A stretch of DNA of 64,000 bases from Tubiluchus corallicola (taxonomy: Eukaryota > Priapulida > Priapulimorpha > Priapulimorphida > Tubiluchidae). The notes below the pieces were generated by a model. That model was given only the letters and a program-made list of their open reading frames with translations, had not been told where the DNA came from and made no database searches. The DNA lies in contig JAQGDQ010000142.1 of NCBI GenBank assembly GCA_030141605.1, positions 186,001-250,000 on the forward strand, given 5' to 3'. Below are positions 37,293-48,400 of this stretch, piece by piece. The position numbers and the translations under genes were made by a program. Position 1 is the first letter of the stretch. Every line of letters begins with the position of its first letter.

Positions 37293-39850
37293 AGAGAAGA
37301 GAGAGTTGTTGGTGCCAAGGGGACACATTTTTACGGCCTTTATCAAGCATTCCTTGATAGTTCCTTTGGCATCAGTGAGCTTTCGCACTGTCTTGTTAAA
37401 ATGTGACGTTGCTACTGTTGATATGCTGCTGTTAATTCAGGGTTAGGTGACTTCAGCTCTAAATAACCCCATAGTTCTTAAAACATTTCATGGAAACTTA
37501 TAAAATTTCAAGACGTATTTATTTGCTTTTTATTTATAGCGTTTTAAACATCTTATTATATTTGATTTTTTAACTGAAACGAAATTGTGCATTTTATTGT
37601 GATTTCAATTTTGGTTTATGGTATTTCTGGCAGGTCTGTATGTTTGAAGATACTCATATAACTCAAGAAAAAAAACCGTTTTTAAAATTATTTACTTCTT
37701 GTTATAGGAAACAGACGTTCGTCAAGTCCATGTGAGAATGATAATGGCGGATGCGCACATGTGTGTGTCGCCACTGGGCCAAACACTCATTCTTGTTTCT
37801 GTGATCCAGGCTACAAATTGCAAGCTGACAAGCTAAGCTGTACACGTACGTAAAGTTTTAACTTGTAAAATCAACATATTTCAGCAAAAGAGTATTTAAA
37901 AGGGAAGATGAAGGAATGTAAAATAAAGTTGTGCTAACTAGTAGCACTCTTACAGTGTTTAAGAGACTCATATGCTGCATATGGAGGTGCGTCTTCTCAA
38001 CTGTAAAATAAATCTAAATGACTGTAAAAATGTCAAGTGTTGTAGCATTGTCGTAACGTTCGTGATTTTTAAGAAAATTCCCGAGATTCCCCGAGCACGT
38101 GTACGTGTAGCAGTTTTGGGAAACGTCCGATTATTTCTCGTCGTTATATAAATCTTAAATTCACATTAATTGCAATTTTATAAAGCTAGCGAATCTGTTG
38201 AAATTAGGTTTCTAGGAAATTTTAATATTCTTACAAGCCTGAAGTCCTTGAAAACGACTCTGCAGGGTCGAGTATTATATGGATGGCTCAGTAAAAACTA
38301 TACTTAGTTTAAAGTTTAATCTTATGGTATTGATATTTGGAATCGCCAAAAAGTAGCGCTGTTATAGTTAGTACTGTATTTCTAGTTGCAATGGCTTTGT
38401 CCAAAGCGCTTGAAAATTGAAAACAAACAAGCAAATAAATAAATAGACAAAAAACAAAAAACAGACAAATAAACGAACAAAAACATGATTAGAAGTCGTG
38501 GTTGTGGATGACGGCTGACACTGACGCTAGATTGTCTGGCAGATTTGGCATTGCTGGCTATTTTGGCCTTTACAGTTTTTTAGAGCCCCTAAAACCATCT
38601 TGAACCCCTTTTATTGATTCAATCGTTGCAAATGACTCACAATTTCATCAAAAGGTATGAATGTTACCTATCCAATTATTATCCAATGAATTATGCAGTA
38701 CGCTCAGAGAAGGTTAGAAAGACAAATTCATCGAAAGTAAGCTTATAAAGATAACGTGCATCTTAGATAAGGTTCGAGGTAATATGTTTCCCCAAAAATA
38801 GGCGATCGAGGTGTGCAGTTTACAAGCAAATAGACGGCAGCATTAATCATCTTAAGGAATATTAACTCGAGTTTATTTTCTGTGACACATCATTTCTTTA
38901 TATGGACTTTTAATTCTACCTTTGTGACCAAAGTATAACTTGTTGAAAAATAAAAATATGTTTTATATAAAAATGTAACATTACCGTTAAATCATTCTAT
39001 ACCTCATTTGGTTAATATCACTCGGTATGTTTCCTTGTAGATGATCCAATGCGCAGTGGGTGCTCATCTTCTTTTGTCTGTCCAAAAAACGGAATGTTCC
39101 GGAATCCGAACCACTGTGGTCAATTCTTCGTTTGCACTGGAATCGGAACTCTCTGGGAGTGGCAGCAGCTGTTGGACTGCGCTCCTAGTCCTGAACTTCT
39201 CATTTTTAATGAGGCTTGTATTTCGCTTTTGGTTAGCGTGGTGATTCCACTTCGTAAAGATTTTGTTATGTTTTTGTAGTTTTAATTTGTAGGTTAGTTT
39301 AAACATAATTTATTTAGGATTGGATCAGACAGTTTGTACAACATGATTTAGGATCCTCACCACAACAGACTTTATACACTATTTACAAGAACATTTACAG
39401 TAGGAATAGGCTATACTTAGTTTTTAGTAAACTTTAGTATACTAAAGTTTTACTACAGTGATACATTAGACATTAGTAGAAAATGACGGTTAGTAAATAT
39501 TAATGTACGATTATTTAAGAATGATGCATTTTATATCAGATAGAAACTACTGGAAGCGTTTAGTACATAATATAAAGTCATGTATACATTGGAATATTTT
39601 ACAGTTAGTAACATAGTTAAATTCATCTTTACCGAATAATAACAACATCAACAGATCATTATTTCCTAAGACAGCTATATTAAGGTTTTCGGGCAGAAGT
39701 ATTGAATTTAATTTGTTCCTTACATTTGTATTTCTCTTGCAGGCGAAAAGGGAGTGTCAATTTTCTCATCGGTTTAATGAGAAGGTGAAGTCGTCTTGCA
39801 CGTGTCAAATAAGAGACGACCCTGCAAGCTATGTTCGACCGTCTCCTTGA
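32403..39850 (+). CDS. Gene A: secreted EGF / 11-residue repeat / CBM14-like protein (7 exons)
   Basis: Exons 32403-32526, 32891-33070, 34272-34394, 35915-36850, 37708-37845, 39041-39213 and 39743-39850 join in phase (1,1,1,1,1,0) to 593 residues plus stop. Layout: hydrophobic signal peptide 1-20; short Cys segment; calcium-binding EGF 42-82; second Cys segment 83-101; calcium-binding EGF 102-142; polar Ser/Arg/Gln-rich region 143-454 with nine 11-residue repeats; EGF 455-500 of the CENDNGGC type; CBM14-like module to the end. Probably an extracellular matrix, cuticle or mucus protein that may bind chitin; function is inferred from domains only. The tandem paralogue gene B lies 5.4 kb downstream. 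I do not recognise a named orthologue. Confidence 0.88.
32891..33070 (+). CDS. Gene A exon 2: calcium-binding EGF 1 plus Cys tail
   Basis: DIDEC start with CLNTFGSFCCQC, which fits the Asx/Asn hydroxylation consensus of calcium-binding EGF modules. After the sixth Cys comes SCKDKIFDCPSGLRCPG, a short two-disulfide-type tail. Phase 1-1. Confidence 0.93.
33310..33510. repeat. Tandem repeat, about 33-bp unit, six copies, in gene A intron
   Basis: Six copies of TCAAAGGTCAACTAATAGC or variants, with the CAACTAAT core at 33321, 33353, 33388, 33420, 33452 and 33485. The first copy holds AGGTCAAAGGTCA (33310-33322), a perfect DR1 nuclear-receptor element. Later copies keep TCAAAGGTCA or CCAAAGGTCA. 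Confidence 0.85.
34272..34394 (+). CDS. Gene A exon 3: calcium-binding EGF 2
   Basis: 123 nt, phase 1-1: one complete EGF module in a symmetric exon. DVNEC start, CFNSIGSFCCACKDGYYG core. Closest in sequence to EGF 1 of the same gene. Confidence 0.93.
34395..35914. other. Gene A intron, nothing notable
   Basis: No repeats, exons or regulatory sites that I can support. The other gene A introns are 32527-32890, 33071-34271 (tandem repeat), 36851-37707 (GA array), 37846-39040 (A-rich tract near 38405-38490) and 39214-39742. Confidence 0.45.
35915..36850 (+). CDS. Gene A exon 4: 312-residue polar exon with nine 11-residue repeats
   Basis: 936 nt, phase 1-1, rich in Ser, Arg, Gln, Thr and acidic residues and free of Cys. 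From 36520 to 36816, nine consecutive 33-nt units encode 11-residue repeats without a single indel, consensus Q-S-T/A-x-R/S-x-x-S-x-R-R/S, for example QSTQRGSSVSR and QSAKSESSISR. The upstream part holds VERAVGSSERSSGG and an acidic VDDDVDEN. It is probably disordered and extracellular. Dibasic RR at several unit ends could be convertase sites. Confidence 0.9.
37170..37306. repeat. (GA)n microsatellite in gene A intron
   Basis: An interrupted (GA)n array of about 130 bp, third of four long GA/CT arrays in the window. Reading frames through it are artefacts. Confidence 0.95.
37708..37845 (+). CDS. Gene A exon 5: EGF module 3
   Basis: 138 nt, phase 1-1. CENDNGGCAHVCV..HSCFCDPGYKLQ has the C-x4-GGC-x3-C spacing of the LRP/nidogen-like EGF class rather than the DxDEC class of the other modules. 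Confidence 0.92.
39041..39213 (+). CDS. Gene A exon 6: first part of CBM14-like module
   Basis: Enters in phase 1 and ends in phase 0 at [22 protein letters not shown] and later LLDC give the C-x11-C-x5-C-x14-C spacing of peritrophin-A/CBM14 domains. The border is set by the paralogue, which ends at the homologous FDE with a normal GT donor. Here the bases are GAG|GCTTGT, a GC donor. The alternative GT donor at 39232 would insert ACISLL with an extra Cys between the fourth and fifth domain cysteines. Confidence 0.8.
39743..39850 (+). CDS. Gene A exon 7: end of CBM14-like module and stop
   Basis: 108 nt from acceptor TTCTCTTGCAG, phase 0, ending in TGA at 39848-39850. AKRECQFSHRF..KVKSSCTC supplies the last two domain cysteines and a further C-x-C. 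Candidate poly(A) signals are AATAAA at 39888 and 40333. Confidence 0.88.
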   Translation, partial: AKRECQFSHRFNEKVKSSCTCQIRDDPASYVRPSP

Positions 39851-42800
39851 GATTAAAAACAGAGTCAGCTTTTTGTCATCTAATATGAATAAATGCTGTA
39901 CTTCACTCATGTGGGGTGTGTTAATGTTCTTTGCTACAACATTCAAACTTTTGATACAATTAAAATTGAGTATTTTTAATCACTTCATTCTCATCGCAAA
40001 CAAAATGATGTTTTATAGATATTGTGATGAAAGTTGCAATGAGTTTACTATTTGTGTTTGTTCTGTGTTTATTTTTTCACGTCTCACGTTTATTTCCTTC
40101 TAAGTGATGGCGTTCGCAATTACCAAGAGTTTAAGAAAAATAGAGCATCCTTTCTTATAAACCTTTTGGTATATTTTTTACGCAAAGCATAATTTTTGTC
40201 ACCTGCTATTATGAATAAGGGTAAAGACCGTTTGAGCACGAAGAAGACGTTAAACAATACAAGAAGTAAAATCTTAAACGCTTGTTGAACAACTTTATGT
40301 AGACTTATCGTTATCAGTTTTAGTCGCCGGTCAATAAACTGGTACAATTAAAATATTGATACAATAACAAAAGTTTCTTATGCATTATTTTTTATTTGGA
40401 ACAGGTTCTGGGCAAATAAGATAGGTGAATTAGGATGATTGTCATAAACCTCGCTTAATCGTAACCAGTGACCCAGCGCACAACCCCTGCAAACTACCAA
40501 TTGGCTATTCAAAATGTCGTTAGTCCTGTTTATACTGTTGATTCAAAGGGTTAAAGCACGTTCAAGTATATGAAATTTTATTATTATTTATTAAGACGTC
40601 ATTCCTTCCATCCTTCAGGCAGTTCGGCGAATTCAAGTGTCCAATATATAAGTTGAATAACCCATCAACAATTCAGAATTTAAAATTTGGAAAAGTCCGA
40701 TTGCTTCAAACTACCATTGATGTTTATGGACGCATCTTGCATTTTATTTGTCCCCTTTCCGGACAACTGAATAACAATAGTTAGTTTATGGTGCAACTGC
40801 TAAACCAATATGTTACGTATTACAAAACAGACGTTTTTCTCATCCAATTTTGACAGGCAGCAAAACACGCTTTGAATTTTTACACCTTTAAGTTACGTGT
40901 TGACGACAAATTTGTGGTGTTGATTTCTTAAAAGTAGGTCCAAATCTAGGTAAGTTTAGTATCCTAACATATACAAATATTTTTATCAGGTATTTTAACA
41001 CTACCTTTCATTTCTAAGGATGGTAATTACAATTCTTCTGTATGCCTACTGTCACTGGTTTTTTCAGTATTTCCAGAATTTTCTTATCTGCTTGAGCTTT
41101 TTCTTTCATTTTAATATATCACTAAAGATAATCTTAAACATAAATTTTTGCATTGTTATTTGACTTCTGGTAAACTGACACAGTCTGACTCCCAAAGTCA
41201 CAAGAATGTTAAATTGTACGACATGATTATGTCAAAGACTGGCTAAGGATCAAGGTTGCTATTGAAGGGAAGCTTCTATTTCTCTTTTTTGGCGCTCGCA
41301 GAGCAGTAATTTAACATATTTGCGTTTACACCCAGCAGGATATAACAAAAAAAACTTTTTATACAGAAATTTACAAGGCGCAGTATTATTATGCTATCGT
41401 TATCTTATCGTAGACTCGAACAACGCTTAGTCTACACACATAAATATTTAATTTCGTTATTTCAGCACAAACATTTAATTCACTGTATTCAGGAAATTTT
41501 AAGGAATGTAGTCAACAAATTGCTATATTACATATGTAGTTTGAAATCGCTAAGGTTACAATTTTGTTATATTTGTTACCGATTAGCTTCAAATATATAT
41601 TTACATACAATACGACATGAATTTTAGTACCACACTATTTATAGATAAATGAAAAAGTCATTCTTGGGTTATTTTCGAAAAGTAATTTAGTCTGAGGGTT
41701 ACTTATTGCCTTTGACAGATTACTCTATAGACAAACAACGTATATGACGCAGTGAAGCCAAATACAGGTCAGTCATCTAATTAATATAAATTTATTCAAC
41801 CGTAACAGTAGGAGACAGCGCTAACTGGTTCACCTGTTCACCACAAACGTTTTATTTATAAGCAATAAGCAAGGGTTTTCATTTCCTTGAATACAGAATA
41901 TTACGCATAATTATTAGATGAGAAAATTATTATGCTAATTTTAGCCACACAATTCATAACTACTTAGGTCTACGCTTGTTGAGCAAATACAAATTAGCAT
42001 AATTTTAATATATTTCTGACATTTCGTTAATAATTGTTTTCCAGACAATTTTATTTTCTTGGCGTAATTTTGTAAGGGAAAGGCGGAACAAAATTATTTC
42101 TCATCATTCCGTAATCATTGACTCTTCTTAAAATGATGCAGCTTGAAAATAGGATGCTTTTTCTAGAACCTTATTCAGATCTCGAAAATTTTACAATATC
42201 AAACATCTATTAAAATTACTTTTTTTTAAATTATTGCAAAAATTACAAAAGCTACGTGCTAATGAAACTGTTAATTCTGCATCGTACTTCATAAAATTTT
42301 TACAAGATTCAATAATGTTTGTAGTCATTAATGTAAGCATACGATCACGTGACGCAGTTGGAATAATTATTCCAGAAAACATCTGCGTCTGATTCACATT
42401 AATCGTCTGGCCCAATAAAGGACTGGTTGTTAAAATGAAATTTGGTTAAAGTACATCCCGCGTAAAGACCGCAGACGTTATTTGGTAAGAATTTTTAACC
42501 TTGTCGCTTTTTTCTTTTTTTGTAGCTTTTGTTGCCCGTTAATAGTTAGTTTCGATATGAGACTTATTTTATAACTCAAAGTTTCGCTCATCAAACTTGT
42601 GGAATGTGTTAGTAACCTGGAAATTAGATGGTCAAACTCAAGTAACTTAATTAGAAGTTAGTTTGTTTAGTTGAGCTTGACAAACTAATTTCCAGATTAC
42701 TAACATATTCTACAGGTTTAATTATTCCACAAAGTCAAAAGCCAATTTTGTTCGTAACCGCTTATTGTGACTGTTAGATACGACTCAACTTTGCTTGTGA

Positions 42801-45297
42801 TAAATCAAATGAAAGGTCACATCTTCCACGAGACCAAAAGTCATTTTTAGGCCATAGAAAGCATAAGCAAGGAAATAAATGAACCAATTCCTGTTTATTT
42901 GTATGTGACATGTAGTGAGAATCTTTTGATACTTGTTTGCGGATACTAGTTCCGGATGATTTTTTGATACTAGTTCCATCTCAGATTCTATTCTGATTCA
43001 GTATGCTATAGTTACTACGTATGATTCAGTCTCAATTGCACCTTGCCAACTAATCTTCTAGGTGTAGTGGCATTTGCTAATGGGCTGCCAACGTCAATGA
43101 ATTGTTCCGTCGTGTAAACTGGAGAGTAAGACAATTTCTATTTTGTTGTTTTCATGGCTTCCTGGCTAAACTAAACGCCGTGAATTAAGCAGCATGTCAG
43201 GCGAGATTTTGGTTGGATGATGACGGACCCTGATACACTTGGTGGTATTAATCATGCTATGTGCTTTGTCAGTTAGAATATACAAATTAAATAGATTAGG
43301 AGTTCGTCTCACACGTTTTTATTAAGATAAGAATTTTCGCCTCGTACGGGCATACCATAGCTTTGATTAGGTTAAGTTAATATAAGGTTAAGGTTAAAGT
43401 TTGATGGTTCCTATCACTGTTTTTCTGCAGGTACTGTGTTGTCTCATTGTTTTATGGCAACTAGTTCGATAGGCTATGGATCGAATCTGCGTCCGCCAGT
43501 TGGGTTCATTTCCAACCGAGGCCTCAGTTTCGAAGGTCATCAAAAGGAACTTTCGCTTGCTTTAAATCTTGAGGATTCAAGTAGTTTAAAATCAAATTCG
43601 TTGTAATTTGTAGTTCTATTCTAAATAGCCCCAGTAATGACATTAATTACCACGTTAGCTTGTTGAACATATTAGTCTGCAAGAAGTCGCAGAAGTTTTA
43701 TTGAGAGAACATTTCATAGGTTCAAGGAATTTTCTGATATCACCAGTCTTATATTTTTTATTTTGTGTAATCAAAAGTTTTCTGACTGAGAATCTCAACA
43801 TTCACTGAAAGATATATAACAGCCATTTTCAGAGAAAATGTATTTAATTAATTCGAAGAAACGTTTTCGGTTTTCAGGTAAGTAGGAGTAAACAACAGGA
43901 AACCACAGTCGTTTGTCTCCCAATGGGAAACCGCTCTGACAGAACAGCTCTTACGAGCTAAGTAGGTCACAAGTTAGAAAACAGGATTTCGGGTATTCTG
44001 TCAAAACTTTAAAGATCCGCGCGACTAACTGAAAATTTCTGCCAGATTTCTTTATTCTTCGTTTTTATGAAAATTGCTATGCAAAATCTTGATTTCAGCA
44101 AAATACATTAATGTTCTTTTAAAACGCATGTCGTTAATTTGATTTGTCAAAACAGTTTATGAAAATGGTTATAGTTTAAATAACACACACAGGAAGAAGA
44201 TCAAAATCTTGGTTTCAGCAAAATCTATTAAATTTGCTTAAAAACGGTTGTTTAATTTTGGGAGAAACTGATAAATGTTCTAGGTACCAAAAAATTTTTA
44301 TCGGGTAGCGTGATACTGTGTTATTTTGAAAGTTGGATAAATGAAAACGAAAGTCTCTGCTTTTCTTTCTAGAGGCGATTTGATTTACTTGACTTCAATT
44401 TCCAGAAAATCAACTGCCAAGGTTATAAAAACCAAATGTCCGCAGGCTTCTTATATAATGCACTTTAAGTGAGTTATGAGCAGTGAAATCAAGAAAAATC
44501 GAGAAAAGGGCTGTTTTCTAATGAGAAGCCAGCAAACCCATAATAAAATTTAGCACACATTAGGTCGTTCAGTTACAGTTGCGTTAAAGGAAGACAGGAT
44601 GATTTTTCATAAACTACCCCATTTTCAAGTCCAGTTAATACTGCGAAAGCTTTTCTAATAATTGAATAATAGATTAAAAAATTAATTAACGGCGGACAAG
44701 TCCAACTATTGATGACATCACAAATTAACATAATTTTCAACAGTTAAAATATCCCACGATCGTATTGCACGTGTTTGCGAAAGCGAAAATTGTGCTGCTG
44801 TGTGTTGTACTACAACTAGGCAAGTTTTAAGATAAAAATTTAAATTTCAAATTTACCGCTATGCTCACGCATGAGCTGTCGAACGTGTGTAGTTCGTCAC
44901 AAACTAGCACATCTGAACTAAGAGGTATAGCACCTGTTTTTTGTGCAATGCGTTTCCGAAATGTAGGCTCTAGTGCCCTTCTAACTAGAGAATGACGAAA
45001 CATGTAACAGCGAACAACTAGCGGCGCGAACGAGAAATGTGTTTTTGTGGTAATAATTCTTTCACGTAAGTCATTGTTGAAAACATAGTATGTTTCCTTT
45101 CAATATTTTAAAGAGTAAATTGTTTTGGCCTACAGTTTAAGATTGGGTACGGTTTTGCTTTAATACGCGCTGAGCAGTTTCAGAGCAATTTGTCATTTTG
45201 TGTTTTAAAAGTTTACCAATTCATTAAATTATGAAAACCATCGAATTGTTTTGGCCTAACAAGGTTTTCTTTGACTCAGAAAGTGAGGGCATCATAG
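39851..45297. other. Intergenic region between the two paralogous genes
   Basis: No gene recognised on either strand. It holds a foldback element at about 42598-42714 and otherwise plain AT-rich sequence, including the gene A 3' untranslated region at the left and gene B 5' flank at the right. I saw no relic exon of a third paralogue. Confidence 0.5.
42598..42714. mobile_element. Foldback element, arms of about 45 bp
   Basis: TGTGGAATGTGTTAGTAACC followed by TGGAAATTAG..GTCAA.CTCAA at the left pairs with its inverted complement at about 42670-42714. There are a few mismatches and a loop of about 25 nt. No coding content; MITE or simple inverted duplication. Confidence 0.7.
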
Positions 45298-45448
45298 ATG
45301 AAGCCATTAGGAAGTTTATCACTGTTCTTGCTGGTTTCGTTAGTGCACGACTCCTGGAACGCTCACATTACGCTAACTCATCGTTTTCCGAATGGAACTG
45401 TTTTTACAGAAACCGTCTATGAATGTATACCTGGGTATAAATGTACAG
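45298..45448 (+). CDS. Gene B exon 1: signal peptide and Cys segment
   Basis: ATG 45298 gives a hydrophobic run ([10 protein letters not shown]) followed by a segment with a PNGT N-glycosylation site and [11 protein letters not shown]. The last part parallels the FDCPSGLRCPG tail in gene A exon 2. The donor ACAG|GTAAGT leaves phase 1, matching the next exon. A longer frame from ATG 45231 is out of frame with the EGF exons and was not used. The short length would hide this exon from simple frame scans. Confidence 0.8.
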
Positions 45449-48400
45449 GTAAGTGTTAATTAAACAGTGTCCACTTTTCGAAACTCGCTTTTAAAGAGCT
45501 AATGGACACGTATCTTGTAGTAACATTCAACTTCCGTACTAGTTTAGTCTAAAGAGCAGATGTGGGGTATACGACAAGTGCACCATTCATAGGGAAGGAA
45601 GGTAAACTGTCTTGGAGTGCGTGAGAATAATTTTGCAAGGAATCCAAGAATTCCTACGCTTACTGTAACAGTTATTTAAAAGAACAGAAAACTATTTTAT
45701 GCTATTACTAAAACAGTGTTAAATTTGTAATGGTTTTTAACATTATATTTTACATTACATTAACATTACAATTTGCCAGACAATTGAGTTTAAAGACATC
45801 AAAGCGAATTGTTAATGGTACAGATCACACAATTAGTTGGATTTTGAAACTAAATCTTAAATTTTCTTTGATTTCAGTATTCACTTAATTCTGGGCTTGT
45901 GTCACCATTAATAATATTAATATTAATGCTATCTTGATATTAAGATTCTAAGTCATAATGCTTTACGTTATGTTCTTTAACTTTGGCTAACTTTATCTTA
46001 ATTTATAAAAAATCTGCAGACATAGACGAATGTAGCACAGGCTTGGAAAACTGTCATGAACGTGCAGACTGTATTAACACAGAAGGGAGTTATAGCTGTA
46101 AATGTCAGGAAGGTTATACAGGAAACGGTTTCAGCTGTGAAGGTAAGTAGAGCGTAGGCTCTGGGCGCACTCTGTATGCACTTTCAAAGAAGCCACAGAA
46201 TTAAATTTCTTTTAAAAGTTATTTTATCCAGGAAATTAGTTAATGTACTCCAGGGTCTCTCCCCGGGTACTGTAAAACATAAAACATAAGCTTCTTGGCC
46301 CCGTTGTGCAAACAATCATGAAGCATTTTTAGAGTGCATGCTATTTTTAAAACACCTGAAGAACTGAGACTATATGAAACTTCAACGAAGCTTTGGTGGT
46401 AAACAAATTTTCTATTTCAATAAAAGCCTGCAAGAGATCAAAGGCATGGCAATGTAACATAAGTAATCGGAAGCCAGAAGTAAGGATTAATCTGTTGTTG
46501 TGCAAGCGGCATGGCGTAAAGCATGTAAAAAGCAAGCAAAAATGAAAAAAGACTGAGAAGTCGCTGAGGTATTATCACATATGTTTATACAAGTTTGAAT
46601 TAAAATCCCGCTTGTTCTTCATTATGCCGAGTGTAAAATCTTTCATTGTCGTCTGATTTCATTGACATCTTCGAGTCATGTGGAGTACTAACTTTGCATG
46701 GCTGTTTACATTGATCCTGTATTCACTGACAGTACCTACTTGATGTTTGTGGCGTGACTGGATCTTGGCTCATTTATCTAGGATGATCCTCTAAAGAAGC
46801 CACTTAACTGTCAGAGCTGCCTCAGCCACATTCGGATATGTATACATTCTCCCTCTACGAAAAGGGAAACCCTCACTCTATGTGTTTAAGACAATCGTTT
46901 AATTTGCTTTGATTTTATCCTGACTTTCCTTTTTCTTCTTTTTCCGTCCCCTTCTTCCCCTTTCCACCCTCCTCTTTGCTTTCTTTTCTTTCCTATACGG
47001 AGTACACAATCTGCATGAGTTAATATCATTGAAGGCATTGTACAATAAGCTAGTATAAGCATACATATTTAGTATGCTGTGCATTTTTATTTCAGTAGAC
47101 CAGGCACATATATATGTGCAGTGTATATAATGTCGTGTAAATGGGTACAAATGTAAGTAAAACATATCAGCTTGACATCAATATGCTACTTGTTTCAAAG
47201 TTTTTCCATTGTTTTTAAAAAAATATGGCATTTTAAGCTCAATGAGAATTTTGATGATATCAAACTTGGCTTCATACCTGTACAGCAGCGACTTTGCATA
47301 CATGTACCACACTCTTTTGTATATATCTCCATACAACGATTTTCCACTTCTAGGGTCAGCATGGTAACAGAAGAAAGTGGTACAAGATTTCAAATATACT
47401 TAAAAAATCCTACCCTGTCGCTCGTCGATCAGTTGCAAAGGAAAATGGAAATCAATTTAGAAGGGGTCTTCTGAAACGCCCTGTATATAATCTGTTAAAT
47501 TTTGTTTTATACTTGTTCTACTCCCTCCCTTCCCCCTCTCCTCTCCTCTCCTCTCCCGCCCCTTGTAGGCACTTCTTGAGACTTTTAGTATGCACACTAC
47601 AATTTAACTCAAAGCTGCTTATGAGCACATGTATATGACAAGTATGCTTTTTTGGAGGAGATTACTGGACTAGAAATCTCATTCCATCATCTTAGATGGA
47701 AATCTTGCAAGGAACTGCAAGAATTTATACTGGGTCTGCTATTACAGAAAAATGCCTTTTATCCGCTTATCAAAGCCAACACTAATTTTAGTTTACAGTT
47801 ATCAAACAAATGAGTTTGAGTTTAATTGAGTGAAAGATTTCAAAACGGGACAATTGAAATTGTTAAAATATGGTTTTGAGTACGTGTTCTACCCAACTTT
47901 ATCTTAATTCTTAAAAAATCTGCAGACGTAGACGAGTGTAGAACAGGCTTGGAAAATTGCGATGAGCATGCTGACTGCATGAATACAGAAGGAAGTTACC
48001 ACTGCAAATGTCCGGATGGTTATACAGGAGACGGCTTCAGCTGTGAAGGTGAGTAAAGCTTAGTCATTGCGCACGTTTTTAAAGGCGGCCCAAAATTAAA
48101 TTTTCTGTCTTGACACGACTTGATCTAATCTGACCTAACCTAATGTAGATAGAAATTTCGCAAAGAACTGTTTGAATTTATATAGCAACTGTTAGTACTG
48201 AAAATGTTTTTACATTATTATCCAAAACAAATGCAAAATTTAATTATTAAAATACAAACTTAAAATATAATATGCTTTTCACTATATTTGCCAATGAACA
48301 TTATCATAATTAAAAAAATCTGCAGACATAGACGAGTGCAGCACAGGCTTGGAAAACTGTGACGGCCATGCTGACTGTATTAACAGAGAAGGAAGTTACC

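Noticed and set aside
45231-45422. 63-codon frame starting at ATG 45231
   Set aside because: It ends in a stop before the donor at 45449 and is out of frame with the EGF exons. The frame from ATG 45298 gives a signal peptide and correct phase.
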